A DNA stretch of 64,000 bases from Campanula takesimana. Its lineage: Eukaryota; Streptophyta; Magnoliopsida; Asterales; Campanulaceae. The notes under the pieces are model-generated. The model did not search any database, was not told the DNA's origin, and was given only the letters and a program-made list of their open reading frames with translations. The DNA lies in NCBI GenBank assembly GCA_026119855.1, contig JAOWBW010000145.1, positions 248,001 through 312,000 of the forward strand, read 5' to 3'. This document shows positions 59,701-64,000 of this stretch, in pieces. Both the position numbers and the translations under genes were made by a program. Each line of letters starts with the position of its first letter. Position 1 is the stretch's first letter.

Positions 59701-60183
59701 AGGGGGATTTTTTTTTTTTTTTTTTTTTTTTTGTGCTCTAACTTTTGCCTAGGTTGATTTGAGGATTTCAACCTAGCGAGCTTTTTTTTTTTTTTTTAAT
59801 CCCCTTTTGAAAACTTTGCTTCGTGATCGTTGCTCCACCTTTCTTTGTCTTGATTTCATCGTTGTTGATGTCTTCGTTGTTGATGCCGTCGTTGATGTTT
59901 AGCCCCTAGGCGTTCAAGCGATGGCCTTCATTCCAAAACTTGTTCGGACATCATTTCATCATTTTGCCAAGAATTAGATTGAACAACTTGGAAGAGTGTA
60001 TGAGGACAAGAACGACTTTTATTTAATGATTGACTCGAAATCTTAATATTGGACGAGAGAAAACATTAATGCACAGATTAGAGGACTTTTGACTCTTTTT
60101 TTTTTTTTTTTTTTTTTATCCTATTTCTAGGTAGAGAAAGAGAAACGGAGATTGTTGTCGTCATCCCCCATGTCGTTGTAGTC
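56701..60183 (-). other. Non-coding 3' region of element B
   Basis: No protein domain was found on either strand. The plus-strand phrase AAGCCCCAA or TAGCCCCTAG recurs at irregular intervals from 57260 to 59900. The stretch also has poly-T tracts (near 57080, 57141, 59710, 59786 and 60098) and one conserved hairpin copy (59575-59611). The first 100 bases match the start of element F in reverse. Confidence 0.6.
59575..59611 (-). other. Conserved hairpin, element B copy
   Basis: The outer stem CTACG/CGTAG is the same as in element A. The inner stem is CCTC/GAGG instead of TCTC/GAGA, so one T-A pair has become C-G. GTTC follows, as in A. Confidence 0.6.
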
Positions 60184-61119
60184 TTATATGTCACTACATT
60201 CTTCCATGTCATTGCTTGAGAACCATTTGTCGTTGAAGCTTGTGTCATAGGAGGACTCGGCCACTTCTCGGAGCAAATTGTCAATTCTAACCCCCGCATC
60301 ATACATGCTTGAAAAATCGGAGTGAAAAGCCCCACTAAGATGAGTGCGGTAGTCCATTTTCAAACACTTCAAGAAGATGTCCATTTGTTCCTTCTTGGAA
60401 GGCCTATCAACCATCTCGGCTAGCTTGTCATTCCAACGGCGATAGAAGTCCCCAAATGATTCATCACTCAGTTGCACGGTGCTCTCCAATTCCTTCTTGG
60501 TGGGGCGGAACATGGAGTTGCCTTGATATTGTGACTTGAAGGCAAGCATAGCGACATCCCAATTGAGGAGGGTGGAAACTGGAAGACCCATATACCAATC
60601 TTTTGCGACCCCCTCAAGAGTAAGCGGGAAGCATTGTGCCATTATTTGAGGAGACACTTTCTTTGGTAGCATGACCCAAATGTAGGAGTCGACATGAGCG
60701 TCGGGGTAAGAGTTGACGTTGAACTTGCCAATATTGGGCATCTTGAATTTTTCGGGAAGAGCCTCCATTATGTTCATGAGGAGAGAAGCTTGATGAAGAT
60801 CGGTGCTTGGGCCATTGTGCAAATTTAGCCCACTAAGCTTTTGGTCAATGTAGGACATGAGAGTGTTGACCAAACCGGTATTGATGCCTTGGACCTTTCT
60901 TTCATTCGTGAGCCCCTTCAATTGGTCCTCGAGTTTGGATACTTCTCTTTTATGGGTCATTTCCACATGCTCGTAACGGGCTCGCCATAAATCATCCTTG
61001 CGGCGGGCATCCTCGACAAGTCTATCCATTTGTTCCCCCATGGCTCTTATTATGTTGAAGAGCCTTTCGTTTAACACGAAGATGTTCTCACCCTTGTTGT
61101 TGTTGCTGTTGGAAGCCAT
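60184..61119 (-). CDS. Gag of element B, intact
   Basis: 311 residues from ATG 61119 (MASNSNNNKGENIF); the frame is open further upstream (to 61221) but this Met fits the leader best. Residues about 27-80 are charged and probably a coiled coil (MGEQMDRLVEDARRKDDLW, HKREVSKLEDQLKGL). A Tat-type capsid domain follows: ALPEKFKMPNIGKFN, then PLTLEGVAKDWYMGLP, FKSQYQGNSMFRPTKKELES, and FYRRWNDKLAEMVDRP. It is clearly related to the element A Gag. It ends in EECSDI with no zinc knuckle and no downstream protease or reverse transcriptase. The protein probably packages element RNA, with enzymes supplied in trans. It is the only unbroken full-length Gag in the window. Confidence 0.85.
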   Translation of the reverse strand: MASNSNNNKGENIFVLNERLFNIIRAMGEQMDRLVEDARRKDDLWRARYEHVEMTHKREVSKLEDQLKGLTNERKVQGINTGLVNTLMSYIDQKLSGLNLHNGPSTDLHQASLLMNIMEALPEKFKMPNIGKFNVNSYPDAHVDSYIWVMLPKKVSPQIMAQCFPLTLEGVAKDWYMGLPVSTLLNWDVAMLAFKSQYQGNSMFRPTKKELESTVQLSDESFGDFYRRWNDKLAEMVDRPSKKEQMDIFLKCLKMDYRTHLSGAFHSDFSSMYDAGVRIDNLLREVAESSYDTSFNDKWFSSNDMEECSDI

Positions 61120-62330
61120 TGGACCTATTGAGAGAACACGGTCGATCTTAGGATGGCCCCACAAACACCTTTTGGATAAAATTATTTCACCCACAAACAA
61201 AAGTAAAGACTCAAACCACATAAAGAAAAGACTCTTTTTTTTATTTATTTACAAAAGTCGGAAGGACGTGGTCCTTTTTGGGGTTTCAAGAAAAATAGTG
61301 GAATCGTCACACTAGTATATTGACCTTCTCGCGGTCCCATATACTCATCGGATTCCACCACGCTTGTGAATCCTACATGTGTCGGGATTAAACTAAATTA
61401 ATGTAGTAAAGCATACATGCGGGGACTGATTTTTTATTAGCGTCCATTATGACCACTTGGGGACGGATTTTTATTTCGTCCATAACAACGAGTGGCATGT
61501 ATGATTTGAAGACATTAGTTTAGGGAAATCTCGGCACATGGAAACTGACTTGAGTCACGGAGTGTTAGACCCTAACTAGAATTGTGTGGTTTGTGCTCGG
61601 CTTGAATATGAGGCTTAAAGGTCACCCCCGGCATGTAGTCATGAACTATGCCACGGGCTGAGGTTTACCGCTTCGAAAGAGTCAAGGTCGAGTGGAGCTT
61701 GAAACTTCCTAGGACGGGCCTCGACGGGTTTGGGGTTGGACTTGTGCGACTCGATAGTGAGCAGTTGATAAGAATTGTGCGCGTACTGTGAGGTCTAACA
61801 AGTGACAAAATATTTTTTTTTTTTCAAAAGAAAAAAGAAATAAAAGCAAATAAGCACATAATTTACAACTTTCGAATCACCCGTGTGACCGATAAAATAA
61901 AATAGAGAATAAAAGATGGTTTTGTGCAGGCCCGGTGCCCACACTGTCAAAACTGTCCATTCTATTCACTGTTCCTGTTTCTGGGAAATTCCCAGAAGCG
62001 CGCGCATTCAGATGCCTACTCGGGAGGCGCGCGCGTTCGACTGAGAGAAGCGGAGGCGCCCGCTTCTGGGCAGTACCTGCAAGTCAGCGGGTTCAAGGGA
62101 TTGCCTTGACCCTAAATTATAGAACTTTTTCCCCTGCGGTAAACGTTAGCACAGAAACATGGGATTGAAGGACAAGATGGGAGGCGGGCGATTCTGGTAA
62201 ATAGGGTCGGACGCGCGCGCTTTAGGCCAAGAAGGCCAGAGGCGCGCGCTTCCTACCCTTTTTACCAGAATGCCCAGAAAATAAAATAAAAGAACACCAA
62301 AAATGAAAAACGCAAGTTTAACCCTTTATA
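61120..62330 (-). other. Leader of element B
   Basis: About 1.2 kb between the primer site and gag without a domain. GC-rich palindromic boxes (GCGCGCGC, GGCGCGCGCG, GGCGCCCGC, CGCGCGCGC, GGCGCGCGC) lie in 61995-62250, an abrupt contrast with the A/T-rich surroundings. Confidence 0.55.
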
Positions 62331-62350
62331 CTCCCCAGCGGAGTCGCCAC
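62331..62350 (-). other. Primer-binding site of element B
   Basis: On the minus strand the LTR is followed by GTGGCGACTCCGCTGGGGA. It matches the element A site with few differences, and is of the type reported for Tat/Ogre elements. Confidence 0.7.
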
Positions 62351-63662
62351 TGTAGATACCCCGGGGGACCACGGCTTGGCTAGAGCGTGTGAGTTACCTA
62401 GGATGTCTACTTGATTTTAAGAGTCGCCACCTATGTTTTAGAGGAACATAAGAAAAACCTAAAATGAGCCAATTTTATATACAAAACCAGAGATTCGGGA
62501 AAAGATGGGTTCGGGGGTTAGGTGACGGAGTGGGAAGTACTTATACACCCACTCCGCCCCGCTTACGCGGGTCTTGATACTTTTGGTGTTCTAATGCTAA
62601 ATGTCCTTCAATTTAATGATAAGAGAAATGTTCTAACAATTATAATGAAAAGAAAGGGGAAATTTATAGAGGAAAAATAAAGGAGAATTGCTTATTTATT
62701 GATTTATACTAAAGATTACATGTCGAATTATTGCTAGATAATTACATTAAGAAATGAGAATGTAAATTAAAGTGGAATTAAAATGTTGGGATGTAACCTT
62801 GACCAAACTTCAATAGTGAAGTGGCCTTTTGGTTGTATCCCTTTTTATGGAGATTGCATACATTGACTAGACATGAATAAAATAAGAAGAAGAAAAAGGG
62901 AAGTTGTACCTTAAGAAGAAGGACTTTAAACCTTGACTTGAAGATGGTGTTGTTGTAGAGAAAATGTTGTGCAACACTTTGTGTAGTGTTTTGTAGAGAA
63001 ATCTTGTTGAGAGAATTTGTGTATAGTGTATGTGTAGGGAAAATTCAAGTCAAAAAAGGAGGTCATTGGCTAGAGAGAAAATGTTGAGGTCCCTTTCCAA
63101 GGTAGGAGATGATGGTTTTTATAGGTAAAATTAGGAGGGAAAGGTTGGAGGGAAATTGGTCAATCCATGTGAGATGGAATTGACCAATCACAAATAAGAT
63201 AAATAAAATAATAAATAAATAATAAAGAGAAAATCAAATAATAATAAAAAAGAATATTTTGTTTTTATGAAGAATGGCTAGAATAAAGGATTTGGGAGTT
63301 ATGAAATAAGGGAGAATGAATGTGGATGTAAAAAGGAGGTGTTTGTGATCAAGAAGAGATTTTCTAAATAAGAAAAGGGAGGGAAAATGGTGCTATCCGT
63401 TACTGACAAAGCGGGAAGCGCGCGGGTCCGGCCTATTGGACCAAACGCGCGCGCGACCCATTGACGGTGCTGGAAGCGCCCACGGGCTAAAACGACAGAA
63501 TGACAGAAATGACTCTAAAAGTTAACTCTGTTATGCAGTTTAGTCCAAAACTAACGGAATTAGTTAGGAACTTAACGGAAATAACAGAAATTAACAAAAT
63601 CAAGTTAAATAAAAATACTATGTATGCAATCGGGGTGAGAGGTCCAAGGCGGGGTGTCTACA
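62351..63662 (-). mobile_element. 5' LTR of element B (1312 bp)
   Basis: It is the uninterrupted copy. On the minus strand it starts TGTAGACACC and ends GGTATCTACA, giving near-perfect inverted termini. CGTCC (63663-63667) follows as the target duplication. Confidence 0.93.
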
Positions 63663-63939
63663 CGTCCCACCTCACTTGACACCCAAGAGGTGGGCACAAT
63701 AACTAAGGAAAATGAATAAAATAAAGAAAATGTGTGGTAGAAAATCAAGAGAGAGAATGAGTGGGGTAAATAGTAGTGTTGGTTGAATAAATTGAGTGGT
63801 GGAAAATGAAAAGAGAGAATGAGTGGTGGGGTAGAGTGAATATAAAATTATAAAAAATAGGCTATTTTGGGAAATGTCAAGTGAGTTGGGACGGACCAAA
63901 ATGGAAATAAGTGTCAAGTGAGCTGGGACGGAGGGAGTA

Positions 63940-64000
63940 TGTGAATCTTGTAAATTGATTAAGACACCTTTTACTAATAGTAGTAAAAGGAAGTACTCTT
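63940..64000 (+). pseudogene. Copia pol remnant of element H, resumed after the nest
   Basis: CESCKLIKTPFTNSSKRK is the conserved CESC...K region just before the copia integrase core. It continues the frame that stops at 37296. The element runs out of the window. Confidence 0.8.

Larger units (their letters stand above)
37311..63662 (-). mobile_element. Element B: gag-only Tat-like LTR retrotransposon, interrupted by C
   Basis: B lies on the minus strand. Its 5' LTR is 62351-63662, its primer site 62331-62350, its leader 61120-62330 and gag 61119-60184. A non-coding 3' region (60183-56042) contains a tandem array. Its 3' LTR is split into 56041-55079 and 37680-37311 by element C. The target duplication CGTCC is at 37306-37310 and 63663-63667. 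It encodes only Gag, so it must rely on enzymes from other elements. It is related to F and, more distantly, to A. Confidence 0.88.
37297..63939. mobile_element. Stowaway-type MITE split by element B
   Basis: The MITE is 37299-37310 plus 63668-63937, about 282 bp when B and one copy of its target duplication are left out. The ends CTCCCTCCGTCC and GGGACGGAGGGAG are inverted repeats flanked by TA (37297-37298 and 63938-63939). With one TA removed, the copia frame reads through without a break, which confirms the insertion point. Confidence 0.9.

Overview
The window is nuclear DNA from a plant with a large, retrotransposon-rich genome, probably a eudicot. The evidence is a set of plant Ty3/gypsy elements (Tekay-type chromoviruses and Tat-like gag-only elements), a decayed Ty1/copia element, Stowaway-type MITEs with CTCCCTCCGTCC ends, and one intron-containing plant gene for a pepsin-like aspartic protease. 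The species cannot be named from the sequence. There is no bacterial, plastid or mitochondrial signal, and no tRNA or rRNA gene was seen. Repeats are lettered A to I here.

Left stack (1-27560). Chromovirus G (plus strand, 20470-27560) carries gag-only element A (minus strand, 1856-20469) in its 5' LTR. A carries non-autonomous Tekay-like element E (plus, 7684-15432, target duplication ACTCC) inside its gag, and element F (plus, 1-1855, running off the window) inside its 3' LTR (target duplication CTAAC). G is odd: where gag should be it has a broken frame for a coiled-coil plus AT-hook protein, followed by about 25 short inverted repeats and then a decayed pol.

Middle (27561-37296). A CACTA-like subterminal repeat is followed by the promoter and first three coding exons of the aspartic protease gene (28775-30394), with a MITE in intron 1. 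Its remaining exons are not found in the window. Further right come MITE remnants, microsatellites, a probable solo LTR (I) and a decayed copia element (H).

Right stack (37297-64000). This nest is five elements deep: copia H holds a Stowaway-type MITE (TA duplication); the MITE holds gag-only element B (minus, duplication CGTCC); the left LTR of B holds non-autonomous Tekay-like element C (plus, duplication TTACA); the primer-binding site of C holds element D (minus, duplication GTTGG). D has a nearly whole gag-pol with three stops and one frameshift. H resumes in frame at 63940.

How they relate. C, D and E share LTR ends, an initiator-Met-type primer site (TGGTATCAGAGC), an AAGGGGGAGTGA-like polypurine tract and an LTR layout. 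D-type elements are the plausible enzyme source for C and E, whose pol had decayed although their LTR pairs still match closely. A, B and F share a different primer site (GTGGCGACTC), keep at most gag, and carry fast-changing tandem arrays in the 3' part. The most notable structures are the G hairpin array with its AT-hook frame, a small hairpin shared by A and B with paired base changes, and family-specific clusters of GC-rich palindromes in the LTRs.
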